Positions 52,271 to 63,854 of a stretch of DNA of 64,000 bases are shown here, piece after piece. This DNA is from Pseudoips prasinana (lineage: Eukaryota; Arthropoda; Insecta; Lepidoptera; Nolidae), in assembly GCA_951640165.1 (NCBI GenBank), contig OX621242.1:21262001-21326000 (forward strand). Reading direction: 5' to 3'. The notes below the pieces were generated by a model. That model was not told the DNA's origin and did no database searches. It was given only the letters and a program-made list of their open reading frames with translations. The stretch's first letter is position 1. Every line of letters starts with the position of its first letter. The translations under genes and the position numbers were made by a program.

Positions 52271-53039
52271 TATTATTTTGAAGTACCTAATATATAAATA
52301 AATATTTAAAACAACCGTTACCATGCGGTACTTTGGTAACGGTTACCTAAAATAAGCTTATGTTTTTGTATGTTCTCATGGAAGTGGTTTTTTGGTCTTT
52401 ATGAGGATAAATTATTGAAACCTAATGTATGAATGTTTCTTAATCTTTCATGCAAAAACTACTGAACGGAGTTTGATGAAACTTTGTAGTTATATATACA
52501 AATAACACATAGGTATTTAATAATGTTTGCCACAGCGCCTGATATCAACATACAATCATATGAGCGGGATAATATAGTGCACAAGTTTAAATTTTGCTTG
52601 TCAAAGTGGCAAATTGTACGTATGATGGTAGTGATTTCTTTTGAAAAAGAAAGCAATAGGTAAAACGATGATATTATTGTTTTGTGTAAATATACTTTCC
52701 TGTACCAAATTAGAACTTTCAATGTTTTCAACGAAGTTTCAATGTTTTATTCAGTAAATAATCAATTAGGAAAAGAGACTATACCTACCCGACCGTTCTA
52801 TATTTATTTCGTTTCGGTCGTTATATTTGTTCTAGATAAATTTATTTTCGGTTTAAAATAGGCTGTTTAGTATTTACTTAAGGATACATCTACAATATTA
52901 AGTTCATCCACAAAAAAGGAAACGGTTGGGAATATTCGTGACAGATAAAATTGTATATATGCAAGAAAATGTTCTAATTTCAAAATCCAGGGACGAAAAT
53001 TGAGAATTTCGTTTTTATGGGGAACCGGTAGCGTCTCTT

Positions 53040-53165
53040 TGTATACTATACGAACACCATAGTGCGATTGCCAGCCCGTCTACCAAGCGTGGCGATTATT
53101 GCATAGTCACCATTCGGGGAGGCTGTTGTCCAGCAATGGGCGTCAATATGCTGACAATATTTAGA
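53040..53165 (+). repeat. GAT-tailed repeat, 3' half
   Basis: CACCATAGTGCGATTGCCAG, CCAAGCGTGGCGATTATTGC and CATTCGGGGAGGCTGTTGTC followed by CAGCAATGGGCGTCAATATG match 63570-63805. Confidence 0.6.
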
Positions 53166-53167
53166 AA

Positions 53168-53225
53168 TACATAATTATGTTTATCAGTTATCTAGTTGCC
53201 ATAGTACAGGCTATACCTAACTAGG
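53168..53225 (+). repeat. SINE A, short body fragment
   Basis: TTATGTTTATCAGTTATCTA and GTTGCCATAGTACAGGC match the SINE A body. Confidence 0.5.
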
Positions 53226-53479
53226 TCATACTAATGAAGCGTAAAATTATGATAATCTGAATAGATACATTTGTGCAAATCATTCGTGTCAACAAAACCC
53301 ACAACATAAGTACACATCGAATTATTAAACGGAAAACTTCGTATCAAAATTTGCATATCGATAAATGATGGGGGCCCTTGTCGCATTATGCTTCAATAAA
53401 GGATTTCTAAGCAGACCAAATTTATATATTTTGATTAAATGTATAAATTTTAACTGTATAAAGATCATAATTATTGCTT

Positions 53480-53690
53480 ACTAGCTGTGCCCCGCGGTTT
53501 TTACCGGCATTAAACTTTATAAATTATAGCCTATGTGTTAATCCATGGTGTCAGCTAAGTCCATACCAAATCATACCAAATCATACCAAATTTTATTAAA
53601 ATCGCTTCAGCCGTTTAGACGTGAAGACGTAACAAATATACACACTCACACAGTCACAAACTTTCGCATTTATAATATTAGTAGGATATA
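53480..53690 (+). repeat. Non-LTR-type 3' tail repeat (family F), copy 2
   Basis: CTAGCTGTGCCCCGCGGTTT through GCCGTTTAGACGTGAAGACG to TTTATAATATTAGTAGGATA. Its right end coincides with the other copies. An 11-bp stretch (AATCATACCA) is locally triplicated. Confidence 0.65.
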
Positions 53691-53979
53691 TTAATCGAGA
53701 GAAGAACGTTAAGGGAAAAAATAACTTCTGAGTGACATGTGTGGGCAACTGTGGCCTTTCGGATGCGTCATATTTCGTGACAATGTGATCACAATCATAA
53801 CGAACATACAATTTGACCCGTGCTTTACTACGTGACCAAATCAAATTTCAAAACCCATCATCCCTTGACGATTATATCATTTCTAATATGCAAGAAAAGC
53901 GGGCCCAATACATGTAACGGGACTATGAAATTATATATATACATATTATACACATATTTATACTAACATTATATATGTA

Positions 53980-54114
53980 CAGACGCCAGCACATCCAGCT
54001 ACCCCAAACTGTCTAATTTATTTTATAGATTTTCATTTTTATCACAAAAGAATAAGGTTCACTTTCAATTGGGAAAATTTGACAGATTGGGGCAGCTTGA
54101 TGTGCTGGCGTCTG
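53980..54114. mobile_element. Tc1/mariner-like MITE, intact copy
   Basis: 135 bp flanked by TA on both sides (53978-53979, 54115-54116). Terminal inverted repeats CAGACGCCAGCACATC(C/A)AGCT extend about 35 bp with mismatches. A TA duplication and CAG ends fit Tc1/mariner. No coding sequence. Confidence 0.85.
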
Positions 54115-54117
54115 TAC

Positions 54118-54235
54118 ATCAGCATATCAGCCGAAGACGTCTATTGCTGGACAAAAGGCCTCCCTCAAGTATTTCCACAACGGCCGATCTTCCGGCGACC
54201 CTTGCAAGATCGTCGGTCCACGTTGTACCTATTAT
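54118..54235 (+). repeat. RTE-associated repeat fragment
   Basis: CAGCATATCAGCCGAAGACG, TCTATTGCTGGACAAAAGGC and CCTTGCAAGATCGTCGGTCC, directly next to the MITE. Confidence 0.6.
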
Positions 54236-54239
54236 ATAC

Positions 54240-55160
54240 ATATTTATTATGAATTATTATTACAGTTATATTTTTAAAGTATGGAGTTTCAAGTACGCTA
54301 TGATAAAATAATCATATAAACCTATCTATACAAAAAATACTTTTTACATTCGTCAGGATTTTTATCAAATCTATTAATCGAACGTTCTACCATATAATTT
54401 TGATACAGCTTGCAGTTTTGGAATCCGGAGAGGTGTCGTAATATAATATAAATAACGTTATTCTATAGCTTAATCATTGTGGTTAATATTACTTAGAATC
54501 TCATTCTATTCAAGACATTAAACAATTAGACATTAAACTTTCCATGCAAACATACCGATCAAGTGACAAGCTTATTATATGGGACTAAAAGTATTATTTG
54601 CGCGGGTATATGGGCATATTGAGCTCAATCCCTGCTCCATTCTTTGTCAGTTCTAGATTGTTTATAAGTTAATATACGTCTGTCTACAAGGAATGCGTTG
54701 CTATATACCATTGTAAGCAAACCATTATACCAAAAAAAGGATTCTAACCCCTGCTAGGTAAAAATAGTATCTAAATAATTTACATAACAACCTACAACCC
54801 TGTTATTTATTTTCCGGCCTGTTTACCAACCTTTGTTTACTCATGGTATTGCTTTTATAGTTTATATTGACATAGTTACGAAATACCAAACCTGGATACT
54901 AATCTATTGAAAACGATTAAAACAAACTGAAACAGCGGTTACGCGTTCATTGATCGCAATTCACAATGAAGGCAATTTACCTTGCTCTATGTCTAACTTC
55001 ATGAAATATTATCAAACTAGGAAATAATTATCGATTTATGGAGCTAGTTAACCTGTTCCAGGGTTTCTGGTACTGGGGTACTCAACGCGTGGTATTCAAG
55101 TTATACGCCAATTGATTATACAGAGGAGGTATACGTAAGGTAGAGACGAAGAAATTTACG
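54240..55160. other. Intergenic, no gene recognised
   Basis: AT-rich sequence without repeats shared elsewhere in this window or coding signal. Confidence 0.45.
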
Positions 55161-55167
55161 TAAGGTG

Positions 55168-55740
55168 TAAAAAAACCGGCCAAGTGCGAGTCGGACTCGC
55201 CCATAAAGGGTTCCGCAGTAGCAAGTATTTCAGTTGATTAAATGAAAGGTAAATAGCGGTTCACGATTTAGGACGTATTAAAAAAAACTTCTTGCTAGAT
55301 CTCGTTCAAACCAATTTTCGTTGTTAGTTTACATAGTAATGTACATCATATATTTTTTTTAGTTTTATCATTCTCTTATTTTAGAAGTTACTGGGGGGAC
55401 ACTCATTTTTCCACTTTGGAAGTGTCTCACGCGCAAACTATTCAGTTTAGAAAAAAATGATATTAGGGACCTCAATATCATTTTTGGAGATGTATGGGTA
55501 CGATGAAAAAATTTTTTTTAGTTCTATGTATAGGGAACCCCCAAAATTATTATTCTTTTTCTAGTTTTGTGTGAAAACCTTAATGCGGTTCACACAATAC
55601 ATCTACTTACCAAGTTTCAATAGTACAGCTCTTATAGTTTCGGAAAAAAGTGGCTGTGTCATACGGACGGACAGACAGACAGACATGACGAATCTATAAG
55701 GGTTCCGATTTTTGCCATTTGGCTACGGAACCTTAAAAAA
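55168..55740 (+). mobile_element. Repeat G, copy 1
   Basis: AAAACCGGCCAAGTGCGAGT and CGGACTCGCCCATAAAGGGT start it. GATCTCGTTCAAACCAATTT, GAAGTGTCTCACGCGCAAAC, AATGATATTAGGGACCTCAA, GACGGACAGACAGACAGACA and TTGGCTACGGAACCTTAAAA follow. 59806-60409 is a close full copy. The short CCG/CGG palindromic motifs at both ends do not form clear terminal repeats. The class is unknown, but such units are widespread in insect genomes. Confidence 0.7.
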
Positions 55741-57145
55741 TAAAATAAATCTTTTTGTGTAGTACGACAGCAAGGGAATCAGGAGCTTTGAAACGGAGGG
55801 GCGAAATTCCCTTTGCCTTACATATTAGATGTTAGAGTGGATTTTCACACCTGGTCATAATAAAAATGAAACACGGGACTCAACTGAACGCTGAATCTAT
55901 GTACAAAATTGCTCCCAGAATCTACTCAATTTGCATCAATAAAATACTTGAGATGGTATTGTTTTTTTTTTCTAATACTACTTTGTTTTGTACTTTGTTT
56001 CATACTAGGTACATATCTATAGTTAGTTTCCTTATGGGGTTCGCTGATATGTTAGAATTCAAATGGAGTTACATAGCTTAAATTTAATTAAATATAAACT
56101 TTAAAACGACATTTATTGGTGCAAAAAGTTCTAAATATATTTTATATGTAATTATGGATAAAGACGCAAGACAGAGCAACAAGAGTCGATCTTGGTTGCC
56201 CGGTACTGTGTTTTAATAAGAGGTGTTCACCAATAAATACTTCAAGTGACACCACAAATTCCAAACACTATTGATACATTAGATAAACAACAGTGTTTGT
56301 CATATTTTGCCATCTTAGCGGCGCGTGTCATGAAGAATAATAACGTAAAAATAATATCAATAAGAGTGCATTGTGAATTTTTTAAACAACATTACTAGCA
56401 TCACAAAAACTTCTAATTGCTGTTATTACGATACGTTTCCATTAAAGCACAGTTACGAGAAAAAAATCCACCAAAAGTAGCACAAAATTTTCCTAGTTTC
56501 GCTCGGTATAGCTCTATTAAAAAAGGGCTGGGGTATATTAAGTATCCATTTGTAAAGAGACAGAAAACTTAAAATTTATGCAAGTAGCTCTGCGTAGCAA
56601 ACTACACCAGTTTGCTACGCATCCTCGCACCACAATAACTTTATCGTACATCTCTTGTTTGAACGCAGCCTTAGTTGCACCAACACAAATGTAGGTATCA
56701 AAATATAAATAGACATCGGATTATAAAGGGTGATCATTCATATCACTTTAACTCTGGAACCGTTAAATTTTCTTGGGTTGTAAAAATTTGATGATGATGT
56801 AAAATAACATACGATTAAACAAGAATATTACCAATATTTTACATTAGTAAGCTCTCAGTAGAAGAATTCTTCTTTCGCAAGAGTCTTTCTTTAAATCTTT
56901 TATGTTATTTAATCACTGTTCCAAAGATGGATGTCATAGACAATGATTAAACCAAACCAAACTAAATATAGATATAATAAGCACTATTAAACTCTATTAA
57001 TTTTCTATCGAATATTCTTTTTGAGTAATTAAACTGGCATTTCTTATTACGTTTATATGGCAGTTGAAGCAATGAAATTGATATATTAAAGAAGTTATTC
57101 GAAAATATTTTAAATACGCTTTATTGGGCGGTATATATAATAATA
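55741..57145. other. Intergenic, no gene; one perfect palindrome
   Basis: At 56591-56603 and 56609-56621 perfect 13-bp arms (TGCGTAGCAAACT) flank a 5-nt spacer. No coding sequence was recognised. Confidence 0.5.
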
Positions 57146-57149
57146 ATAA

Positions 57150-57395
57150 TATCCAAGGACATTATTCACACGCGGCCATCTGTCCCCAAACTAAGCAGAG
57201 CTTGTACTATGGAAACCAGAAAACTGATTTACTACACATACTACTTTTCTTTTGTAAATACATACTTATATAGATAATTACATCCAGACTCAGGACAAAC
57301 AGACATGTTTGTACACAATATCTGTCCTGGGAATCGAACCCGGACATCGAACATCCGGCGTGAAAAGCAAGCATTTGCCAACCACACAAAATACG
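57150..57395 (-). mobile_element. tRNA-derived SINE A, inverted copy
   Basis: On the minus strand the B-box side reads GGGTTCGATTCCCAGGACAG. The body has CAAACATGTCTGTTTGTCCT, GAGTCTGGATGTAATTATCT and AGCTCTGCTTAGTTTGGGGA, ending GTCCTTGGATATTATTATTA. Confidence 0.8.
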
Positions 57396-57399
57396 AATT

Positions 57400-59395
57400 A
57401 TTGGACGGTGTCTATGGCATAGTATCCGATGTTTTCTAATACGCTCGTACATAATAAGTGGATACATAAAAACCTTCCAATAACATGACGTTAAATGATA
57501 TTTTTATATGTATACAACGACAACGTAAGTTGGTTTAACCTCCACTTAAATAAATATAGTCATCCGCTTTTGTCGCTTGGTATTATTTCATTCAACAAAG
57601 TTTTCTAAAGACATCCCATTTTCATGAAATGCTGGTATCTTAATTCCTGGTTTTTGTTCCTTATGGTGTACAGTCGACGCTATTGCAGTGTACACACTTA
57701 CAATACAAAAACGGTACTTACTGTCTAAGTAATAAAGAAGTAGGTAAGCAGTAAAAGTTTTCTATGCAAATGGCGTCTGTATGTACTTAAAAAGGATGCT
57801 CTGATACTTTGTTATTAAAGTAATTTCGGCTAAATGTTAAAAATGTTTCTGAAAGACATCTTTTATTTTAAAGTCACATTTTACCTAGTTTAAAGCAGAC
57901 AGGTTATTAGAAAGACTTAAACGATACAAATGGTGCAAGCCTTTACGAAAAGAAACACAGGGGATAACGGTACATAAGATTAAATTAGAGAACTAAACTT
58001 AGCGGGCAGACATCTTAGTAAATTGAGAGACCAAACAAAAGAAGGAATCTATGTCCATGATTGACTAAAATAAATTGAGGAATTGTTAAACCTCCGTATT
58101 TTATTTTTGGATCTTAATTGTAATCTAATAATAACGATTCAAACAAGTTATTTGAAGGACGGAATAACACACTCACCTAGACTGCCTACACAGGACAGTG
58201 TAGGCAGTTAAAAAAAGATAGATTAATTTGTTTTGATTTGTTATGCGTTTCGCCGTAGTTAGTTTAAACTATTTAACTCTATTAGGAATGCCAGAACACC
58301 TGCTTCACTGACGTTCTTAAGGGCATCTAATTCTATTATCGCAAATAACGTGTTAATGTGGGTAGTCTGCAATAACGGGTAATAATAATACGTGATTTAT
58401 AATCATGAATTACGTACCTATATACAGAACTCCTACATAAATAACTGTCATAACTGAAAGAAATGGGTTTGAATTAAATATTCCTTCTATATTTTTAGGA
58501 TTCCGTCGTCCCCAAAGGCTGCTAGTAGAGAAACGCAGACTACATTTAATTCTATAATACGATACGCGGCATACATTCCAAGTACAATGGCATCTGCCAT
58601 GTACTAGCAGCCTGCCAGTTGTGGGGCAATACAAAGTACCGTAAAATAGCTAATTTAGTAGTTTTCCAAGAGGCATTACACTAGGAACTCTACTATTTAT
58701 CAACTTTCCAAACACTTTAAAATAATAAGATCATAACTACGTACATGACGTCCTATTTAAAATAAATTTCTAACTCTACGCACCACCTGTAATGCGTCGT
58801 AACAATATATAGATGTAGGTACGTACGTGATTTATATTCATAATTTACGTACCTAAATACAGAACTTATACGTACATAAGAGCCGACATACTTTGGCTAC
58901 ATAAGACATATTTTCAAGTCTTCCTGAACTTTATGGTTTCGATACGAAAGAGCAAATCGGTAACCTATTATATAACTCTGCTGCCTGTTCATTCGTCCGT
59001 TGGTATGGCAGGAATCCCTAGCTACGAGCTAGAGACTCTTAATATACGGAATGGAATAAGTTACAGATCTTTAAATTAAATATTTCATATAAAATATAAT
59101 TATGAATGATGATATCTTATAAAAATCAGCAATGCTGTGGAACCTGTATTTTACCCTACTAAGCTAATTAAAATGTAATTACCTACATCTCAGTGTAATA
59201 TAGCTCGTATGAAAACAACAGGGCATTGAACTGTCAATTAATAAAATTTCTCACTCATACGCGCACCGGAAAATGACACAACTAAAGATTAGAAGTTTGT
59301 TAAAAATAAATGCAATTATATTAAAATTAGTTTTCAACTTGGTATTGGACAGAATCGGAACCAGAAATATGGTAAATATCCTGATAAAGGTATTT
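57400..59395. other. Intergenic, no gene recognised
   Basis: AT-rich. An 11-bp-arm hairpin lies at 58182-58209 (ACTGCCTACAC, spacer AGGACA). The segment GTACGTGATTTATATTCATA near 58825 repeats 58389-58412 in diverged form. No coding sequence was found. Confidence 0.45.
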
Positions 59396-59399
59396 TTTG

Positions 59400-59515
59400 T
59401 GAAACCCAATAAAACGCGGGCCGAGCAGAAATTGATTGGGCTAATCATTATTTGCCTTCAAACGCAACGTTTTAAAAACAAACGATAATCTACGTTTTAA
59501 TTTAGACACACAATT
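59400..59515 (+). repeat. Direct repeat J, left copy
   Basis: AAACCCAATAAAACGCGGGC and AAACGCAACGTTTTAAAAAC match the right copy at 60485-60600 in the same orientation, about 1.09 kb apart. Confidence 0.7.
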
Positions 59516-59534
59516 TAAGAGGCTTTCGCTATCG

Positions 59535-59720
59535 CTTGGCTTCTGAATAATCACTCTAATATTATAAAGGTGAAAGTTTGTGAGTGAGTATGTTTGTTTT
59601 TTCTTCACGTCTAAACGGCTGCAGCGATTTTAATAAAATGGTATGGAGTTATTGGATTAACACATGGCTGTAATTTATAAAGTTTAACGCGAGTAAAACC
59701 GCGGGGCACAGCTAATAAGT
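59535..59720 (-). repeat. Non-LTR-type 3' tail repeat (family F), copy 3
   Basis: Inverted: starts ATCACTCTAATATTATAAAG, has TTCTTCACGTCTAAACGGCT, and ends AACCGCGGGGCACAGCTAAT. It lies between the two J repeats. Confidence 0.65.
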
Positions 59721-59805
59721 TATAAAGGCGGCGATATACAAATGTACCTAATTGATTGTTTATTATGAGTGACCGCAGCGCATGCAATAGTTTTGCAATG
59801 AATAT

Positions 59806-60409
59806 ATAAAAAACCGGCCAAGTGCGAGTCGGACTCGCACATGAAGGGTTCCGTAGCGGCAAGTATTTCAGTTGATTAAATGAAAGCAAATTGCGGATTA
59901 TGACGTATTAAAAAAAAAACGACTTGCTAGATCTCGTTCAAACCAATTTTCGTTGTTAGTTTCTATGGTAATGTACATCATATATTTACTTTAGTTTTAT
60001 CGCTCTCTTATTTTAGAAGTTAGAGGGGGGGACACTCGTTTTACCAATTCGGAAGTGTCTCTCGCGCAAACTATTCAGTTTAGAAAAAAATGATATTAGG
60101 AACCTCTATATCATTTTTGAAGACCTATCCATAGACACCCCACACGTATGGGTGCGATGAAAAAAAAAATTTTTGAGTTTCAGTTCTATGTATGGGGACC
60201 CCCCAAAATAATTGTTCTTTTTCTATTTTAGTGTAAAAATCTTAATGCGGTTCACAGAATACATCTACTTACCAAGTTTCAGTAGTACAGCTCTTATAGT
60301 TTCGGAGAAAAGTGGCTGTGACATACGGATGGACAGACAGACAGACAGACAGACATGACGAATCTATAAGGGTTCCGTTTTTTGCCATTTGGCTACGGAA
60401 CCCTAAAAA
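59806..60409 (+). mobile_element. Repeat G, copy 2
   Basis: Same order as 55168-55740 with a slightly longer middle (CTATCCATAGACACCCCACA insertion) and a better right end (GGCTACGGAACCCTAAAAAT). Lies between the J direct repeats. Confidence 0.7.
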
Positions 60410-60484
60410 TTAACAATAAGCATGCTAAATATTCAGGGTACTTACCACGTTTTATTGTTTTTATCCATATTCATTTTTTATTTA

Positions 60485-60600
60485 AACCCAATAAAACACA
60501 GGCCGGTCGCAATTGACTGGACTTGCCATTATTCTCATTGAAACGCAACGTTTTAAAACCAAACGATATTTACATTTCAGTATAAACACAAAACATTTTT
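60485..60600 (+). repeat. Direct repeat J, right copy
   Basis: AAACCCAATAAAACACAGGC and TTGAAACGCAACGTTTTAAA align with 59400-59515. The pair probably arose by duplication of the locus. Confidence 0.7.
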
Positions 60601-60999
60601 TTTTATTTGGCATTAGCGTTGTTCCTATCTTGAGCTAGGATTTAAAAGTTAACATGTTTTATAAACTCGGGTTCGCAAAAAGTAGACTAGCTTGCGGTGG
60701 CAACTTTACTTGCACAGTAATTTCTAAGCTCGTTAGCAAGTGAGACCTTCGGGACACAATTTGCCACGTGTCGACCTAGTAGTAGTTGGTACATCCAAAA
60801 AAAACATGTGTTGTAAAATGGTTTTGTATTACCAAACATCTACGTATGTGGCGTGTCCCTCAAAGTATGGTACATTATATGTTTGTCCCTCCTGTCTAGT
60901 CCCCTGCCGATAAAGAGTTGCCCAAAATTGGGCAGAAAACATATAAATTCTACCATCGCCGCAATAAGAAAATGAAGCATGGCAGCATATAGGATTGAC

Positions 61000-61080
61000 T
61001 GCAGTTGTGGCGCAATGGTTAAGGAAGCCGCCTCAGCGTCCTCGTGTTTCAGGTTCGAGTCCCGCAAATGACAACTATGA
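61000..61080 (+). repeat. tRNA-like SINE head (C-type)
   Basis: TTGTGGCGCAATGGTTAAGG (A box) and CAGGTTCGAGTCCCGCAAAT (B box) define a tRNA-like head. It breaks off after about 80 bp where a SINE A head begins. The anticodon-like region (CCTCAGCG) is not a standard loop. Confidence 0.6.
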
Positions 61081-61094
61081 ACTACTCAACTTGA

Positions 61095-61885
61095 CGGGCC
61101 GGTTCGCACAGTTGATAAATGCTGGCCGTTCACGCCGCAGGTCGTGGGTTCGATTACCGCCTAGGACAGATATTTGCGTGCATGAACATGTCTGTTTGTC
61201 TGATTCTGGGTGTAATTTCTATATAACTAGGTATGTATTTAGGGTAGAAAAGTAGTATATTATGGTATATTAGTTCTATTTTGTTATTTATTTGGTGTAC
61301 AATAAAGAGTATTGTATTGTATATGTAATATATCTGTTATCTGGTTTCCATAGTACAAGCTCTGCTTAGTTTGGGATCCGGTGGCCCTGAGTGAATAATA
61401 TTTTATAAATGTGCAAATCCGACTAACACCTTACGGTTTTTAACATGACGTTAAAAGTTACCCTATGATGTTTTCACTGCTCTATCGAATAACGGAGGCG
61501 GCAGGGTCCCGAGCTACATTAGCTTTAATATGGGCATTTGTTTTGTAACGGAGCCTATAATAGATCCCTCATGTCTGTTTGTCTGAGTCTGGGTGTAATT
61601 TCTTTATAACTAGGTATATATTTAGGGTAGAAAAGTATATGTAATATATCAGTTATCTGGTTTCCATAGTACAAGCTCTGCTTAGTTTGGGATCCGATGG
61701 CCCTGAGTGAATAATATTTATAAATGTGCAAATCCGACTACCACCTTACGGTTTTTAACATGACGTTAAAAGTTACCCTATGATGTTTTCACTGCTCTAT
61801 CGAATAACGGAGGCGGCAGGGTCCTGAGCTACATTAGCTTTAATATGGGCATTTGTTTTGTAAAGGAGCCTATAATAGAGGGATT
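61095..61885 (+). repeat. SINE A copy plus tandemly duplicated 3' flank
   Basis: A complete SINE A (head GGTCGTGGGTTCGATTACCG) is followed by flanking DNA. The block from ACATGTCTGTTTGTC to GGAGCCTATAATAGA (61187-61569) is then repeated (61570-61885) at very high identity. The first copy carries an extra 70-75 bp (GTGTACAATAAAGAGTATTG, about 61258-61322), which looks like a LINE 3' end. The second copy lacks it. Confidence 0.8.
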
Positions 61886-61889
61886 TAAG

Positions 61890-63090
61890 GGACATAAAAC
61901 TCTCCACCGAAGGTTATTTTTCTATAAAATAAAAATGGGCAGATGGTACCAAAATCCTCTTCGTGTAATATTATTTCAATATAGACAATATGAATAATAC
62001 AGTAGTAGTATCTTGCAATGCTACATAACGTCAATACTACAGTACAATTGGAATCTATCATTCAATAAAAGTCATTTAACTGCATAGCCAACCAACAGAT
62101 GCATTTGATTGATTCATAAATCATTCATCAGCACATGATAACTTTTATATGGCTGGATGAATCTGTTAGTTAAGATACTCGTAAACTATACTATACTATA
62201 AATAAGGTGTAGCTTAAATAGTTAAATTAAGGAGCTTAATTTGCCTCTCAAACTTAAACAACTTACATCAATTAGCGATACGCGCGAAAAAAATTAAATC
62301 ACATAGAAAAATGCCAAACTGCTATTATTTTACGCATAATCGCTTTTAATGATAAGGCCGCCTTGTAAAATATTGCTGTATGCATATTGTTCTGGTATTT
62401 TCCTTATGCATAATAGTGTACTTTTCTTCTTCATAAATTAGTGGGGACGCTATTTTCTTATGTGGCTTTTCTGGAACTGATTTTACAATATACATCAATT
62501 TATTTATTTTCTTGAACATGGTTACAATAGGTGTACAATAGTCTTTATTGATTGCAAAATGGAATAAAATAGTATCATAAAAATGGCCGGTAGTGTTTCT
62601 TATCGCTCTTATCGCCTCTATCTGCGATTCCACACAAATGTAATATTTTAACGGAATAAATGACTATTGATTTTGATTTTGATTTCTTACAGAATGAAAA
62701 AGGGTAATAAAGTGAAAAAAATTAGTAAAAGAAAAAGATATAGTAAACATTCAATGGTTACCTTCTATCTGTTAGTTTCATGGGTAAATTGCTCTTAAAT
62801 TTTGTCCGATATGGATTTTACACGTTGTGGGTACATTTAATTACTTACTTATTGGAACTATTCATTTCTAACTCCTCCTTTCTTTCTTTCTGATAATAAT
62901 AATAACAGCTCACTTAGGACCCTTAAATTGATCCTCGGTGCTTTTGCAGCTGACTTTTCTAGTTGCAAATCTCTCATTTTATGAGGCTATTGCCTTTTTA
63001 CATCATTCTGTCTCCCGCTTTGCTCTGGAGGGAAGTGGAACTATTCATTTTCTAAACCTCCTTTTTTCTCTTTCTGATTAAATTCGTTGC
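61890..63090. other. Intergenic; LINE-type 3' end near 62640-62690
   Basis: No gene. Around 62655 a GGAATAAATGACTATTGATT segment runs into (TTTTGA)n, a short-repeat tail like those ending CR1/L2-type LINEs. A 95-residue minus frame at 62346-62633 lies in this block and shows no recognisable domain. Confidence 0.45.
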
Positions 63091-63094
63091 GGGA

Positions 63095-63205
63095 TCCAAG
63101 ACAGTTAAAGCCATTCCCTGGGACATGCCTGAGCCTCACCGCTCAGTGTCATTTCATTGTGTGCCGCTGTTGATCCTGGCTTACAGGAGTTGCAATGGTG
63201 GGTAA
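63095..63205. repeat. Repeat H, copy 2
   Basis: Shares ATCCAAGACAGTTAAAGCCA, TGTCATTTCATTGTGTGCCG and GATCCTGGCTTACAGGAGTT with 32958-33075. A short piece (GTCATTGTGTGCC) also occurs near 1150. Confidence 0.6.
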
Positions 63206-63217
63206 GAGGGAGGGACT

Positions 63218-63470
63218 ACTTACTTATCATATGGGCAGTGGTAACCCTAGTGCCAGAGTTATTCGAACCGCCCAGTAAGCCTTTGACATGGCGTTACGAC
63301 TGTTATCTAATGACTACAACCGGAATCGACAGCTTAACGTGCCCTCCGAAGCATGGAGACGCTCAGAAATTAAACCACTTTGGTGGTCACCCATCCATGG
63401 ATTGACCGCGAGCCTAGTTGATGAACGTCGCCGATCGCTTACGGACCGGTGAGAGTATCTACCTATGAGA
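63218..63470 (-). mobile_element. 5S rRNA-derived SINE, copy 6
   Basis: The plus strand shows TTACTTATCATATGGGCAGT (tail), GTGCCCTCCGAAGCATGGAG, TTAAACCACTTTGGTGGTCA and CCCATCCATGGATTGACCGC, then GATCGCTTACGGACCGGTGA. Highly similar to 49676-49935. The GGTTAAGCA block is changed. Confidence 0.8.
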
Positions 63471-63569
63471 GCCTGATGATGATGATGGGTATATTAAATA
63501 GGAACCCGTGATAAAAATATTTTTTCATACATATTCTATCTAAATTCAAGTTCTCTATAATAGCGTGTT

Positions 63570-63805
63570 GCTGGTGTGTGGTGACGGCATAGAATATCAT
63601 TACTCTATCTTATCCCCAGGGGGGCGTGGAAATCGTCCCGAGGGAATACCTACCAGAGAATGGGCAACAGCGTTTTTCTATGAACTATGACCATCACACT
63701 GCGATCGCCAACCCCTCTGCCAAGCGTGGCGATTACGGCATATCCCCCCATTCTTTGGGGAGGTTTTTGTCCAGCTGTGAACGTACTTTGGCTGACATGA
63801 TGATG
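63570..63805 (+). mobile_element. GAT-tailed repeat, good copy
   Basis: GTGTGGTGACGGCATAGAAT, GGGGGGCGTGGAAATCGTCC, CCTACCAGAGAATGGGCAAC, CACTGCGATCGCCAACCCCT, AAGCGTGGCGATTACGGCAT, ending GACATGATGATGATGC. Parallel to 34590-34855. Confidence 0.75.
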
Positions 63806-63854
63806 ATGCTTGTTAACTATTAAAATCCTTAAAATAAATTCAGTAAATAATTTC

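Noticed and set aside
59400..60600. LTR retrotransposon bounded by repeat J
   Set aside because: Copies lack TG...CA ends, primer-binding site and polypurine tract, and the interior is two known repeats.
62346..62633. 95-codon minus-strand frame
   Set aside because: Lies in LINE-tail-like DNA; no recognisable motif and no splice support.
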